A DNA stretch of 64,000 nucleotides, from positions 682,001 to 746,000 of the forward strand of contig NZ_JAEVLS010000001.1 in assembly GCF_016801985.1 (NCBI RefSeq), in the 5' to 3' direction. Below, one piece after another: positions 25,258 to 34,329 of this stretch. The notes under the pieces are model-generated. The model made no database searches and was not told the DNA's origin. It saw nothing but the letters and a program-made list of their open reading frames with translations. Every line of letters begins with the position of its first letter. Within the stretch, counting starts at the first letter, position 1. Source of the DNA: Steroidobacter gossypii (lineage in GTDB: Bacteria > Pseudomonadota > Gammaproteobacteria > Steroidobacterales > Steroidobacteraceae). The position numbers and the translations under genes are program-made.

Positions 25258-26315
25258 TCGGGTTGAGGCGCCGCCGTCGACTCGCGCACCACGAGCTGAA
25301 CCTGCGGCAACGAAATATTCGGCTGCTCACCTTGCAACAGCTGCAACATGGCCGCGCCGGAGCTTTCGCCCAGCACGCGGATGGATTGACGGACCGTGGT
25401 GAGCGGCGGCACGCGATACGAAGACGAATGCAGGTCGTCGAAGCCGACGACGGAAACATCGCGCGGGCAATTCAGCCCGGCGCGATACAAAGCGAGGCAC
25501 GCACCGTACGCCGACTGATCGTTGACACAGAACAGCGCGGTGAACTTGTGCCCGGAAGCAAGCAGCCGCCGGGTCGCCTCGACGCCGCCTTCTTCATGGA
25601 AGTCGCCAGGCACCACCAGCTTCGGATCGTGAGGAATGCCCGCCTCGGCAAGCGCCCGTCGATAACCTTTGTAACGCAGCGACGCGTCCGGGTGATCGAG
25701 GATGCCGGCGATGAATGCGATCCGACGATGGCCCAGCCCGATGAGATGCTGGGTGGCCAACATGCCGCCCCGCTCGTCGTCCACCGGCAGACTGAAAATT
25801 CCCGGGGCTTTCAGATTGCGGGCGGTGACCACCAGCGGCACCTGCTTGGCGTACTGCGCGAGCTGACGATCCTGCAAGCGGCCCGAAAAAATGATGATGC
25901 CGTCGACGCGCCGGGACAGCAGCTCGGACATGCAGCGCTCCTCGTCCTGCTCGTCCCAATTGCCGCTCATGAACAGCGCCGTATAGCCGCGCTGCTGCAG
26001 ATAATCTTCGATGCCGCGCAGACCTTCACCATAGAACGGGCTGTCGATGGCCTGCGTGATCACGCCGATCGTATTCGACTTGCCCAGCGCCAGACCGCGG
26101 GCGGCGGCATTCGGTCGGAAGTTGAGCTTGGCGATGGCCGCCTCCACCGCATCCTTGCGCTCGGGGCTGACCTTGGCGGTGCCGTTGATGATGCGCGACA
26201 CGGTGGCAATGGACACGCCGGCTTCCTTCGCCACCATTTCCAGCGTGGGTGGCGAATCCGGGGCGGCGGTCATGGCGCGCTTCTTGAGGTTGTTATTGGC
26301 GGCTCGCTTGCTCAT
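25254..26315 (-). CDS. LacI family transcriptional regulator
   Basis: A 353-aa repressor. The N-terminal helix-turn-helix is TLEMVAKEAGVSIATVSRIINGTAKVSPE (in parts) at about residues 24-52, followed by the hinge helix region NAAARGLALGKSNTIGVI. The remaining 270 residues form a periplasmic-binding-protein-like sugar sensor. It sits between the sugar porter and the beta-glucosidase, and a perfect palindromic LacI-type operator lies in the divergent promoter region at 27876-27889. It very likely controls both arms of the locus, with the ligand probably a glucoside or its breakdown product. Confidence 0.94.
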   Translation of the reverse strand: MSKRAANNNLKKRAMTAAPDSPPTLEMVAKEAGVSIATVSRIINGTAKVSPERKDAVEAAIAKLNFRPNAAARGLALGKSNTIGVITQAIDSPFYGEGLRGIEDYLQQRGYTALFMSGNWDEQDEERCMSELLSRRVDGIIIFSGRLQDRQLAQYAKQVPLVVTARNLKAPGIFSLPVDDERGGMLATQHLIGLGHRRIAFIAGILDHPDASLRYKGYRRALAEAGIPHDPKLVVPGDFHEEGGVEATRRLLASGHKFTALFCVNDQSAYGACLALYRAGLNCPRDVSVVGFDDLHSSSYRVPPLTTVRQSIRVLGESSGAAMLQLLQGEQPNISLPQVQLVVRESTAAPQPD

Positions 26316-26347
26316 CGTCGCTCGTGTGTGTTCACTGCCGGCGTGGT

Positions 26348-27748
26348 TCAGGCCTTGGCCGTCATCAGGTCGCTCTCTAGCTGCTCAAGCGTGCGGCCTT
26401 TGGTTTCCGGCACGAGCAGCACCACGAACAGCAACGCCGCGGTGGCGAACAGAGCGAACGCCAGGAACGTTCCGCCCGAGCCGAGCGTCGACAGCGCCCA
26501 CGGAAAAATCATGGTGACCGTGGCGCTGACCAGCGCATTCCAGAAGCCTGCCACCGAGATGGCGGCGGCGCGCTGTTCATTCGGAAATATCTCCGAAAGC
26601 AGCACCCACATCACCGGCCCGAGCGAAATCGCGAACGAAGCGACGAAGCCGATGATGGCGATCAGCACCAGCGTCGCATTATAACTTTGCTGGCTGAACG
26701 CCCAGCTGATGGCGAACAAGGACAGCGCCATGCCGGCGATGCCCATGATCAGCAGCGGCTTGCGCCCGAGCCGGTCGATCAGCCAGATCGCGACGAATGT
26801 CATCAACACGTTCACCACGCCCACCAGCACTGCCTGCCGGAACGCGTCGTTCACGCCGCCGCCGGCCTGCGAGAAGATGGTCGGCAAGTAATAGAAGATG
26901 GCGTTGATGCCGGTGATCTGCTGGAAGAACGCCAGCCCCAGCGCGATGATCATGATGGTCCGCACGCGCGAGTCCAGCAGGCCACGGAAGCCTCGCGAGA
27001 CCGCTTTGGATCCCAGGCTCTGCCGAATCTGCAGCAGATTTTCCTGCGCCTGCTGTTCACCGCCGACTTGTCGCAGCACCTGCAACGCTTCCTCGTCGCG
27101 CGCCTTGAGCAGCAACCAGCGTGGGCTTTCCGGCACCAGCCACAGCAAGGCGAAATACAACAGCGCCGGAATCATCTGCACGCCAAGCATGTAGCGCCAG
27201 TTGTGCTCGCCCGTCTCCAACAGGAAATAGTTGGAAAAGAACGAAGCCGAAATACCGATCACGATCATCAGCTGATTCAGCGACACCAGGCTGCCGCGCT
27301 TGTCGGCCGGCGCGATCTCGGCGATGTACACGGGCGCAATCAGGATTGCGCCGCCGACTGCGAGCCCTCCGACGATGCGTGCGGCCACGAAGCTTGGAAA
27401 CGAAGTGGCCGAGGCCGCCAGCAACGAGGACAGCACGAACAACAACGCGGTGCCGAGCAGCACTCGTCGCCGGCCGAAACGATCGCTGAGCGGACCGGCG
27501 ATGGCGTTGCCCGCCATCGCGCCCCAGCCAAGACTGCTGACGGCGAATCCCAGCTTCAGGTCGCCGCTCGCACCGCTCAAAGAAAAGTATTCACGTATGA
27601 ACGGCACGACGCCGGAGATCACCGTGGCGTCGAAGCCGAGCAGAAAGCCCCCGAGCGCCACCGTCAGCGCCACGTACGCGATATTCAATCTGCCTTGCAG
27701 CATGTGACTTCGCTCGGTTTTTTTCGTGCTCTCGCGAGCATCGTTCAT
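26348..27748 (-). CDS. Sugar porter family MFS transporter
   Basis: A 466-aa inner-membrane sugar symporter with 12 segments. Sugar-porter signatures are all present: GFLLGFDATVISG in segment 1, GPLSDRFGRRRVLLG in loop 2-3, PESPRWLLLK in the central loop, QQITGINAIFYYLPTIF in segment 7 and PETKGRTLEQLE at the C-terminus. It would move a mono- or disaccharide into the cytoplasm, where the beta-glucosidase acts. ATG 27748 has no clear ribosome site; ATG 27703, preceded by GAGCGAAG, is an alternative start that would remove 15 residues. It is the first gene of a porter-lacI-GH1 operon. Confidence 0.93.
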   Translation of the reverse strand: MNDARESTKKTERSHMLQGRLNIAYVALTVALGGFLLGFDATVISGVVPFIREYFSLSGASGDLKLGFAVSSLGWGAMAGNAIAGPLSDRFGRRRVLLGTALLFVLSSLLAASATSFPSFVAARIVGGLAVGGAILIAPVYIAEIAPADKRGSLVSLNQLMIVIGISASFFSNYFLLETGEHNWRYMLGVQMIPALLYFALLWLVPESPRWLLLKARDEEALQVLRQVGGEQQAQENLLQIRQSLGSKAVSRGFRGLLDSRVRTIMIIALGLAFFQQITGINAIFYYLPTIFSQAGGGVNDAFRQAVLVGVVNVLMTFVAIWLIDRLGRKPLLIMGIAGMALSLFAISWAFSQQSYNATLVLIAIIGFVASFAISLGPVMWVLLSEIFPNEQRAAAISVAGFWNALVSATVTMIFPWALSTLGSGGTFLAFALFATAALLFVVLLVPETKGRTLEQLESDLMTAKA

Positions 27749-27875
27749 TGTTAGCGGTCACTATGACCGCTTCCCCCCGATTTCACCAGCGGCGCTCGCT
27801 GCTATCCAGCGGGCGCCGTCGATGGCCGCGGCGGCCGACCCTTGCCGGAACGCCAGGGAGCATGCTACCGTAATT

Positions 27876-27889
27876 TGTAAGCGCTTACA
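27876..27889. promoter_or_regulatory. LacI-family operator, perfect 14-bp palindrome TGTAAGCGCTTACA
   Basis: TGTAAGC followed directly by GCTTACA is fully self-complementary with the central CG pair typical of LacI/GalR operators. It lies 81 bp before the GTG of the receptor gene and 127 bp before the porter ATG. TTGTAA at its left edge, 16 nt before TTTACT (27897-27902), could be the receptor promoter, so bound repressor would cover the -35. The cognate regulator is most likely the LacI protein at 25254-26315. Confidence 0.85.
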
Positions 27890-27970
27890 TCCGGTGTTTA
27901 CTGGCTGAATGCACCGGCGCCGGCGCAACAATAATTTTCGCAACGAGTGACATGGTCGGGGGGTAAGGTC

Positions 27971-30937
27971 GTGAGCGATCGCGCATTCCAACGCAATAAA
28001 GTAGCGCGTGCCATCTCTTTGATTCTCGGAACGGCGGTGGCATTTCCAGCCGTCTCGCAAGAAGGCGCCGAGGTCGAAGAGGTAGTGGTCACCGGCATCC
28101 GGGGCAGCTTGACCTCCTCGATGGAGCTCAAGCGCGACTCGCAAGGCGTGATGGACGGCATCGTCGCCGAAGACATCGGCAAGTTCCCGGACACCAACCT
28201 CGCCGAATCCATGCAACGTGTCAGCGGCGTGTCCATCGATCGCTCGCTCGGCGAAGGGTCGAAAGTCACGGTGCGCGGCGTCGGCCCCGACTTCAACCTG
28301 GTGTTGTTGAACGGTCGACAGATGCCTGCGTCGGCATTGGAAGATACCGGCGCATCGCCGTCGCGCGCCTTCGACTTCGCCAACCTCGCATCGGAATCGA
28401 TCTCTGCGATCGAGGTTTACAAGACCAGCCGCGCCAGCACGCCGACCGGCGGCATCGGCGCGACCATCAACATCAAGACCGCTCGCCCGCTCGACAATCC
28501 GGGCCTGCGCACCAGCTTCGGCGCCAAGGGCGTGATGGACACCTCGGTGGACAATCTGCCGGACGCCTTGCAGGGCGACTCGATCACTCCGGAAGTCTCG
28601 GGCATTTACAGCGATACCTTCGCCGACGACAAGTTCGGCATCGCCGTGAGCGCCAGCTACCAGGAACGTGACTTCGGCTTCAACCAGGCCGCCGTCGCCA
28701 ACGGCTGGAAAGCATTCGCGGGCGATGAAAACAATTGGGGCACGATTCCGCAGCCGGGCGCGCCCGGCTCGGAGAACATCACCAATCGTCCCGGCCCCAA
28801 CGACACTTATTCGGTGCCGCAGAATCTCGGTTACAGCGTCACCGGCATCGAGCGTAAGCGCACCAACGGCCAGCTGACGCTGCAGTACGCGCCCACCGAC
28901 ACCATCACGACCACGCTCGATTACACCTACTCGGAAAACAAGATCGCGCAGCAGCGCAACGAGTTGTCGGTGTGGTTCAACTTCGGTCCGTCGACCAGCA
29001 CCTGGACCGACGGGCCGGTGTCCTCGCCGCTGATCTATTCCGAAACCATCGTGCCGGCCACCAGCGACCTGTCGATGGGCGGCGCCAAGTTCGCCACCAA
29101 GAACGAAAACAAGTCGCTGGGCTTCAACGTCGAGTGGCAAGCCACCGACCGCCTCGGCCTGGCGTTCGATTATCACGATTCCTCGGCCGAATCCGGCGCC
29201 GACAGCCCGTATGGTTCGAATGCGGTGCTCGGCGTAGCCGGCTTCTTCCGGGGCACCACGACCGCGGACTTCTCGCGCGATTTCCCCGTGATGAGCGTGG
29301 AACTGCCGCCAGGTCAGAACGGCATCGACGCTTCGCAAATGGAAGTCACCGGCTCGAGCTTCCGTAACAGCTACATGAAGACCGACATCAAGCAGGCGCA
29401 GCTGACCGGCAACCTGGAGTTCTTGGAAGACTCCCGGCTCGACTTCGGCGTGGCGCTGACCGATGTGAAGAATCGTTCCGCGTTCTCCAACGTACAGCGC
29501 GATACCTGGAGCGGCGCGACCAGCCCGGCCGATTATCCCGACGACGTGTGGCGCGCGGATACGGTGCGTCAGTACTTCGACAACATTTCAGGCAGCGGCA
29601 ATCCGGCGCTGTTCAATCAGTTCTTCACGTTCGACTTCGAGACGGTGCGTGCGATTGCAGCGCGCGCCGCGGGCGATGAATCGCTCTATCGCACCACGCC
29701 GATCTTCGATACCGATCGACGGGTCGAGGAGGAATCGCAGAGCGCGTTCATTCAGTACAGCACCGAATGGGAATGGGGTTTGCCGATGCAAGGCGCCGTC
29801 GGGCTGCGCTATGAGAAAACCGACGTGACCGCACGCGCGCTGGTCCCGATCCCCACCGGCATTCTGTGGGTCGCCGACAACGAGTTCTCGCTGCAGACCA
29901 GTGGCGGCACGTTCGAACAGCTCGAAGGCGACTACGACTATGTGCTGCCGAGCCTCGACTTCGCCGTCGACATCACCGACAGCCTCAAAGCTCGCGCCAG
30001 CTACGGTCACAGCATCGGCCGCCCGCTGTGGAACAACATCCAGGGCGGTCGCACCATCAATTCGCTGGTGCGCATCGAGGGCGGCACGGGCATTCAGGGC
30101 AATCCCAAGCTCAAGCCGCTCGAGTCGGAAAACATCGATCTGTCGCTCGAGTGGTATTACGGCGACTCGAACTACATGGCGGTGGGTTACTTCCGCAAGA
30201 ACATCGACAACTACATCGGCACCAGCGTTCAGCAGCAGTCGCCGTACGAATTGCTGACTCCCTCCGGCGGCGCGTACTTCAACGCCGCGGTCGCGGCAGG
30301 CTGCACTACATCGACTTGTATCCGCCAGTACATCTTCACCAACTTCGCCGGCCAGCCGGGCGTGACGGTGACGGGCACGGATGAAACCACGGGCGACCTG
30401 CTCGGCACCATCGCCGGCGTCCCTGGCGATCCGATCGCGAGCTTCGCCGTGCAAGTGCCGTTGAACCAGAGATCGGCCTCGCTCGACGGTTGGGAATTCA
30501 ACATCCAGCACATGTTCGGCGACACGGGGTTCGGCGTTTCGGCCAACTACACCCTGGTGGACTCCGACCTGGTCTACGACAACTACTCGCGCTCGGATCA
30601 GTTCGCGCTGGTGGGCCTGAGCGACGCGGCCAACCTGGTGGCGTTCTTCGAGAACGACAAGTTCGGGGTGCGTGCAGCGTACAACTGGCGCGACAAGTTC
30701 CTCGCCAACACGTTCGATGGCGGCGGCTTGCCCAATCCGGTGTACACCGAGGCTTATGGTCAGATCGATCTCACCGCCAGCTACACCTGGAACGAGAACC
30801 TGACGGTGACGGCGGAGGTGATCAATCTCACCGACGAGATCTACCGCCAGCACGGCCGCACCACGCATCAGCTGATCACGGTCCAGCAGACCGGACCGCG
30901 CTACATGATCGGCGCGCGTTACAAGTTCGGCGACTAA
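27971..30937 (+). CDS. TonB-dependent receptor of the LacI-controlled glucoside locus
   Basis: A 988-aa outer-membrane transporter. After the signal peptide (VARAISLILGTAVAFPAVSQ) come EEVVVTGIRGSLTSSMELKR, the subgroup signature GIVAEDIGKFPDTNLAESMQRVSGVSI (in parts) and NLVLLNGRQMPAS. The barrel end is YMIGARYKF plus a short GD tail. Start: GTG at 27971 has GGGGGGTAAGG directly upstream; the frame can open at GTG 27947 but that start lacks a ribosome site. It stands divergent from the sugar porter across a LacI-type operator and is followed by terminator-like hairpins. The context indicates uptake of an oligosaccharide or glycoside that the cytoplasmic beta-glucosidase degrades. Confidence 0.93.
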   Translation: MSDRAFQRNKVARAISLILGTAVAFPAVSQEGAEVEEVVVTGIRGSLTSSMELKRDSQGVMDGIVAEDIGKFPDTNLAESMQRVSGVSIDRSLGEGSKVTVRGVGPDFNLVLLNGRQMPASALEDTGASPSRAFDFANLASESISAIEVYKTSRASTPTGGIGATINIKTARPLDNPGLRTSFGAKGVMDTSVDNLPDALQGDSITPEVSGIYSDTFADDKFGIAVSASYQERDFGFNQAAVANGWKAFAGDENNWGTIPQPGAPGSENITNRPGPNDTYSVPQNLGYSVTGIERKRTNGQLTLQYAPTDTITTTLDYTYSENKIAQQRNELSVWFNFGPSTSTWTDGPVSSPLIYSETIVPATSDLSMGGAKFATKNENKSLGFNVEWQATDRLGLAFDYHDSSAESGADSPYGSNAVLGVAGFFRGTTTADFSRDFPVMSVELPPGQNGIDASQMEVTGSSFRNSYMKTDIKQAQLTGNLEFLEDSRLDFGVALTDVKNRSAFSNVQRDTWSGATSPADYPDDVWRADTVRQYFDNISGSGNPALFNQFFTFDFETVRAIAARAAGDESLYRTTPIFDTDRRVEEESQSAFIQYSTEWEWGLPMQGAVGLRYEKTDVTARALVPIPTGILWVADNEFSLQTSGGTFEQLEGDYDYVLPSLDFAVDITDSLKARASYGHSIGRPLWNNIQGGRTINSLVRIEGGTGIQGNPKLKPLESENIDLSLEWYYGDSNYMAVGYFRKNIDNYIGTSVQQQSPYELLTPSGGAYFNAAVAAGCTTSTCIRQYIFTNFAGQPGVTVTGTDETTGDLLGTIAGVPGDPIASFAVQVPLNQRSASLDGWEFNIQHMFGDTGFGVSANYTLVDSDLVYDNYSRSDQFALVGLSDAANLVAFFENDKFGVRAAYNWRDKFLANTFDGGGLPNPVYTEAYGQIDLTASYTWNENLTVTAEVINLTDEIYRQHGRTTHQLITVQQTGPRYMIGARYKFGD

Positions 30938-30953
30938 ACCCTGCGCGTTCCCC

Positions 30954-30973
30954 GAGGTACAGGGAAGTACCTC
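30954..30973 (+). repeat. Hairpin after the TBDR gene
   Basis: GAGGTAC and GTACCTC form a perfect 7-bp stem around AGGGAA, 17 nt after the receptor stop. A 12-bp palindrome TCCCCATGGGGA follows at 30975-30986. They may stabilise the receptor mRNA 3' end or reduce transcription into the halogenase genes. Confidence 0.55.
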
Positions 30974-30994
30974 ATCCCCATGGGGACGAGCGAG

Positions 30995-31029
30995 AAAGCC
31001 GCCGTTCCCCCCGGCGGCTTTTTCTTTTT
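30995..31029 (+). terminator. Rho-independent terminator between TBDR and halogenase operon
   Basis: AAAGCCGCC and GGCGGCTTT form a 9-bp stem with a C-rich 9-nt loop, followed by TTTCTTTTTA. It lies 44 nt before the first halogenase gene, so the receptor is probably made in excess over the downstream genes, which need read-through or their own promoter. Confidence 0.88.
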
Positions 31030-31073
31030 ACGCCAGGCATAGTAGCGTGGGTCGAGATGTCAGGGGCGGATCG

Positions 31074-32609
31074 ATGTCGGAGATCAATCACATCGTGATC
31101 GTGGGCGGCGGCTCGGCCGGCTGGCTCACCGCGGGTGTGCTCGCCGCCGAGCACCGTTCGCTGCGAATCACGCTGCTCGAGTCTCCAACCGTCGGGCCCA
31201 TCGGCGTCGGCGAAGGCACCTGGCCGACGATCCGCGACACGCTCAGAAGCATCGGCGTCACCGAAACCGACTTCATTCGCGAGTGCGACGCCTCGTTCAA
31301 GCAAGGCTCGAAATTCCAGCAATGGGTCACGACGCGCGCGGGGGATTATTACTTCCATCCATTCGTGCTGCCGCAGGGCTATACCGAAACCAATCTGGTG
31401 GCCGGCTGGCTGGAACGCCACGCCCATGTGCCGTTCGCCGACCTCGTCAGTTTCCAACCCCACCTATGCGCGCACGGCAAAGCGCCGAAGCAGGCGGCGA
31501 CGCCCGAATACGCCGCCGTCGCGAACTACGCGTATCACCTCGATGCCGGCAAGTTTGGCCTGTTCCTGCGTAAACATTGCGTCGAGAAACTCGGCGTGCA
31601 GCACATGCTCGACCACGTCGTCGGCATCAACGCACACGACAACGGCGACATCGCCTCGGTGCAAACCCAAGAGAACGGCGCAGTCGGCGGCGATCTGTTT
31701 GTCGATTGCAGCGGCATGCAGTCGCTGCTGCTCGGCGGGCACTTCGGCGTGCCATTCCTTTCGCAGAAGCACGTGCTGTTCAACGACACGGCGCTGGCCA
31801 TGCAAGTCCCCTATCGAAGCGACGACAACCCGATCGAATCGCAGACCTTGTCGACCGCACAGAGCAATGGTTGGATCTGGGATATCGGCTTGCCCACTCG
31901 CAGAGGTATCGGGCACGTCTATTCGAGCGCGCACACCACGGACGACGCGGCTGAGCGCGAACTGCGCACATATATAGAGCGCATCGGCGAACCTCGAGAC
32001 ATGCCTGCGCCGCGGAAACTCACCTTCAATCCTGGCTACCGCGAACAGTTCTGGCACCGAAATTGTGTGGCGATCGGTTTGTCCGCAGGCTTCATCGAAC
32101 CATTGGAAGCGTCAGCCATCGCGCTGGCCGAGCTTTCCGCGGCGATGTTGCGCGATCAGATGCCGGCCACTCGAGCCGCAATGGACATCGTCGCGCGCCG
32201 CTTCAACGAGACATTCACGTATCGATGGGAGCGGGTCATCGATTTTCTGAAGCTGCACTACGTGCTGACCCAGCGCACCGACTCGGATTTCTGGCGCGAC
32301 AACTGCCGCGCGGAGTCGATTCCGACCCGGCTGCAGGAACAGCTGACGTTGTGGCGTCACCAGCCACCTTCCCGTTACGATTTCAACCGCGTCGAGGAAG
32401 TGTTCCCCTCGGCGAGCTATCAGTACGTGCTATACGGGATGGGTTTTCGCCCCGAGCACACCGGGCGGTCGAGTCGCGCCAACGATGCAGATCGCGCCGA
32501 CCGCTTTTTTCGGGAAGCGGCTGAGCTGACCTCCAGGATGTTGTCGGCGCTGCCCACCCACCGGGCGCTGATCGATCACATCAAGCGCCATGGGCTGTCC
32601 AAGGTCTAA
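31074..32609 (+). CDS. Flavin-dependent tryptophan halogenase family protein (first copy)
   Basis: A 511-aa member of the tryptophan 7-halogenase family, which uses FADH2, O2 and halide. It shows the FAD-binding HIVIVGGGSAGWLTAG, the GVGEGTWPTI region, and the halogenase W-x-W-x-I block as SNGWIWDIGLPTR. The lysine that carries or guides the chlorinating species aligns with the first Lys of ASFKQGSKF, and the catalytic Glu aligns with the first Glu of GFIEPLEAS; both are kept. ATG 31074 follows AGGGG. No natural-product pathway is near. The next genes are sapC, a cupin_8 protein and a second halogenase. This set beside carbohydrate TBDRs is a recurring arrangement whose physiological substrate is not known to me. 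Confidence 0.9.
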   Translation: MSEINHIVIVGGGSAGWLTAGVLAAEHRSLRITLLESPTVGPIGVGEGTWPTIRDTLRSIGVTETDFIRECDASFKQGSKFQQWVTTRAGDYYFHPFVLPQGYTETNLVAGWLERHAHVPFADLVSFQPHLCAHGKAPKQAATPEYAAVANYAYHLDAGKFGLFLRKHCVEKLGVQHMLDHVVGINAHDNGDIASVQTQENGAVGGDLFVDCSGMQSLLLGGHFGVPFLSQKHVLFNDTALAMQVPYRSDDNPIESQTLSTAQSNGWIWDIGLPTRRGIGHVYSSAHTTDDAAERELRTYIERIGEPRDMPAPRKLTFNPGYREQFWHRNCVAIGLSAGFIEPLEASAIALAELSAAMLRDQMPATRAAMDIVARRFNETFTYRWERVIDFLKLHYVLTQRTDSDFWRDNCRAESIPTRLQEQLTLWRHQPPSRYDFNRVEEVFPSASYQYVLYGMGFRPEHTGRSSRANDADRADRFFREAAELTSRMLSALPTHRALIDHIKRHGLSKV

Positions 32610-32612
32610 CTC

Positions 32613-33323
32613 ATGAGCAAACATGCCCTGCTGAACAACATCGACCACAAGGATCTGCGCGTGATCACCACACGCAGCGCCGAGCTGGGCGACAACGTGA
32701 TGCTGGCGCTCACGTTTCCGTCGGAGTTCCGCGACTTGCAGGCGCACTATCCCATCGTGTTCCGCAAGAACGCGCAGGGCCAGTTCGAGCCCATTGCACT
32801 GCTGGGTTTCAAAGACGGGCAGAACCTGTTCCTGAACCGGCACGGCTGGGATGCGAGCTACATTCCGCTGACCATCGAGCGGCAGCCGTTCCTGATCGGC
32901 TTCGGCGCCGATCGCGAACCGGTGATGCACATCGACCTGGATCATCCGAGAGTCAGTCGCGACTCCGGCGAGCCTTTGTTTCGAGAGTTCGGCGGCAACA
33001 CCGAGTTTCTGGAGCGTATGAACTCGGTGCTGCTCGCCATTCACCAGGGCATGGCCGCGAATGAATCTTTCATCGGAACGTTGCTGCAGTTCGAGCTGCT
33101 CGAGTCGTTCGTCTTCGACATTCAGTTGAACGACGGCTCGCACAATCGGCTGGCCGGCTTCTACACCATTCATGAGGAACGTCTCCGCGATCTGAACGGC
33201 GCCGTGCTGGAGCGCTTGAACCGCACGGGTCACCTGCAAGCCATGTATATGCAGCTCGCATCGCTCTCACAGTTCCGGGCGCTGATCGAGCGGATGAACA
33301 AGCTCGATGCTGGCGATCGCTAA
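32613..33323 (+). CDS. SapC family protein
   Basis: A 236-aa protein of the SapC family. Recognisable blocks are VITTRSAELGDNVMLALTFPSEFRDLQAHYPIVFRK (in parts), GFKDGQNLFLNRHGWDASYIPL and NDGSHNRLAGFYTIHEERLRDLNG (in parts). The name comes from a gene near Campylobacter surface-layer loci; the biochemical role is unknown. There is no signal peptide or membrane segment. It starts 4 nt after the halogenase stop and overlaps the next gene by 17 nt, so it is translated with them. A ligand-binding or chaperone role for the halogenase module is only a guess. Confidence 0.9.
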   Translation: MSKHALLNNIDHKDLRVITTRSAELGDNVMLALTFPSEFRDLQAHYPIVFRKNAQGQFEPIALLGFKDGQNLFLNRHGWDASYIPLTIERQPFLIGFGADREPVMHIDLDHPRVSRDSGEPLFREFGGNTEFLERMNSVLLAIHQGMAANESFIGTLLQFELLESFVFDIQLNDGSHNRLAGFYTIHEERLRDLNGAVLERLNRTGHLQAMYMQLASLSQFRALIERMNKLDAGDR

Positions 33324-34320
33324 CAAAGCCCGGGAGATCACCGGCGTCGATCCGCGCGCGTTGCCGGATGACGTGCTGCTTTCTACGCAGCCGCTCGTGC
33401 TCAAGGGCCTGGTTGCAGATTGGCCCATCGTGCGCGCCGGGCTGCAGTCGAATCAGTCCGCCATCTCATACATCCGCAGGTTCTATCGCGATGCGACGGT
33501 TGGCGCGCTGCTGGGCGCGCCGGACATCGAAGGCCGGTTCTTCTATAACGAAGATCTCAGCGGCTTCAACTTCAAGGCGGTGAAGCTCAAGCTGGACGTG
33601 ATGCTGGACGAAGTCGAGCGCCACAAGGATGCAAGCAAGCCGCCGGCGATCTACGTCGGTTCGACCACAATCGACACGTGCCTGCCAGGATTTCGCGACG
33701 AGAACGATCTGGGGTTCGGCGATCGCAACCCCCTGGCGAGCATCTGGCTCGGCAATCGCACACGCATCGCGGCTCATCACGACCTGCCGGATAACGTCGC
33801 CTGCGTCGTGGTGGGGCATCGTCGCTTTACGCTGTTCCCACCGGAGCAGTTGCAGAATCTTTATATCGGGCCGCTGGATTTCACACCGGCCGGGCAAGCC
33901 ATCAGCATGGTGGACTTCGCCAGACCTGACTTGCAGCGCTTTCCCAAGTTCGCCGAGGCCGTGCGGCACGCGCAGCTCGCGGAGCTCGGGCCGGGCGACG
34001 CGCTTTTCATTCCGAGCATGTGGTGGCACCACATCGAAGCGCTCGATGCGTTCAACGTGCTGGTGAATTACTGGTGGCGGCAATCGCCCGCCTTCATGGA
34101 TTCGCCCATCAGCGCACTGATGCTCGCCATCATGACGGTGCGTGATCTGCCCAAGGCGCAGCGCGACGCGTGGTTCAACCTGTTTCGTCACTACGTATTC
34201 GAAGCGGACGAAAGCACCGCTGCTCACATTCCAGAAGGCGCCCGCCGCGCGCTATCGCCCATGGATGAAGACATGGTTCGCGATATCCGCGCGCGGCTGC
34301 TACAAAGATTGAATCGTTAG
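33307..34320 (+). CDS. Cupin_8 / JmjC-like Fe(II) oxygenase-fold protein
   Basis: A 337-aa protein of the cupin-like (JmjC, FIH-1-like) class. Metal ligands appear as RIAAHHDLPDNVACVVVG (HxD) and the distal His in FIPSMWWHHIEAL. LVLKGLVADWPIV near residue 30 is the usual opening of this family. Such proteins hydroxylate proteins or small molecules using 2-oxoglutarate. The gene overlaps the sapC end by 17 nt and is followed 9 nt later by a second halogenase, so it belongs to the same operon. The substrate is unknown; modification of a protein or of the imported glycoside's aglycone are both possible. Confidence 0.88.
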   Translation: MLAIANKAREITGVDPRALPDDVLLSTQPLVLKGLVADWPIVRAGLQSNQSAISYIRRFYRDATVGALLGAPDIEGRFFYNEDLSGFNFKAVKLKLDVMLDEVERHKDASKPPAIYVGSTTIDTCLPGFRDENDLGFGDRNPLASIWLGNRTRIAAHHDLPDNVACVVVGHRRFTLFPPEQLQNLYIGPLDFTPAGQAISMVDFARPDLQRFPKFAEAVRHAQLAELGPGDALFIPSMWWHHIEALDAFNVLVNYWWRQSPAFMDSPISALMLAIMTVRDLPKAQRDAWFNLFRHYVFEADESTAAHIPEGARRALSPMDEDMVRDIRARLLQRLNR

Positions 34321-34329
34321 GGGACCCAT

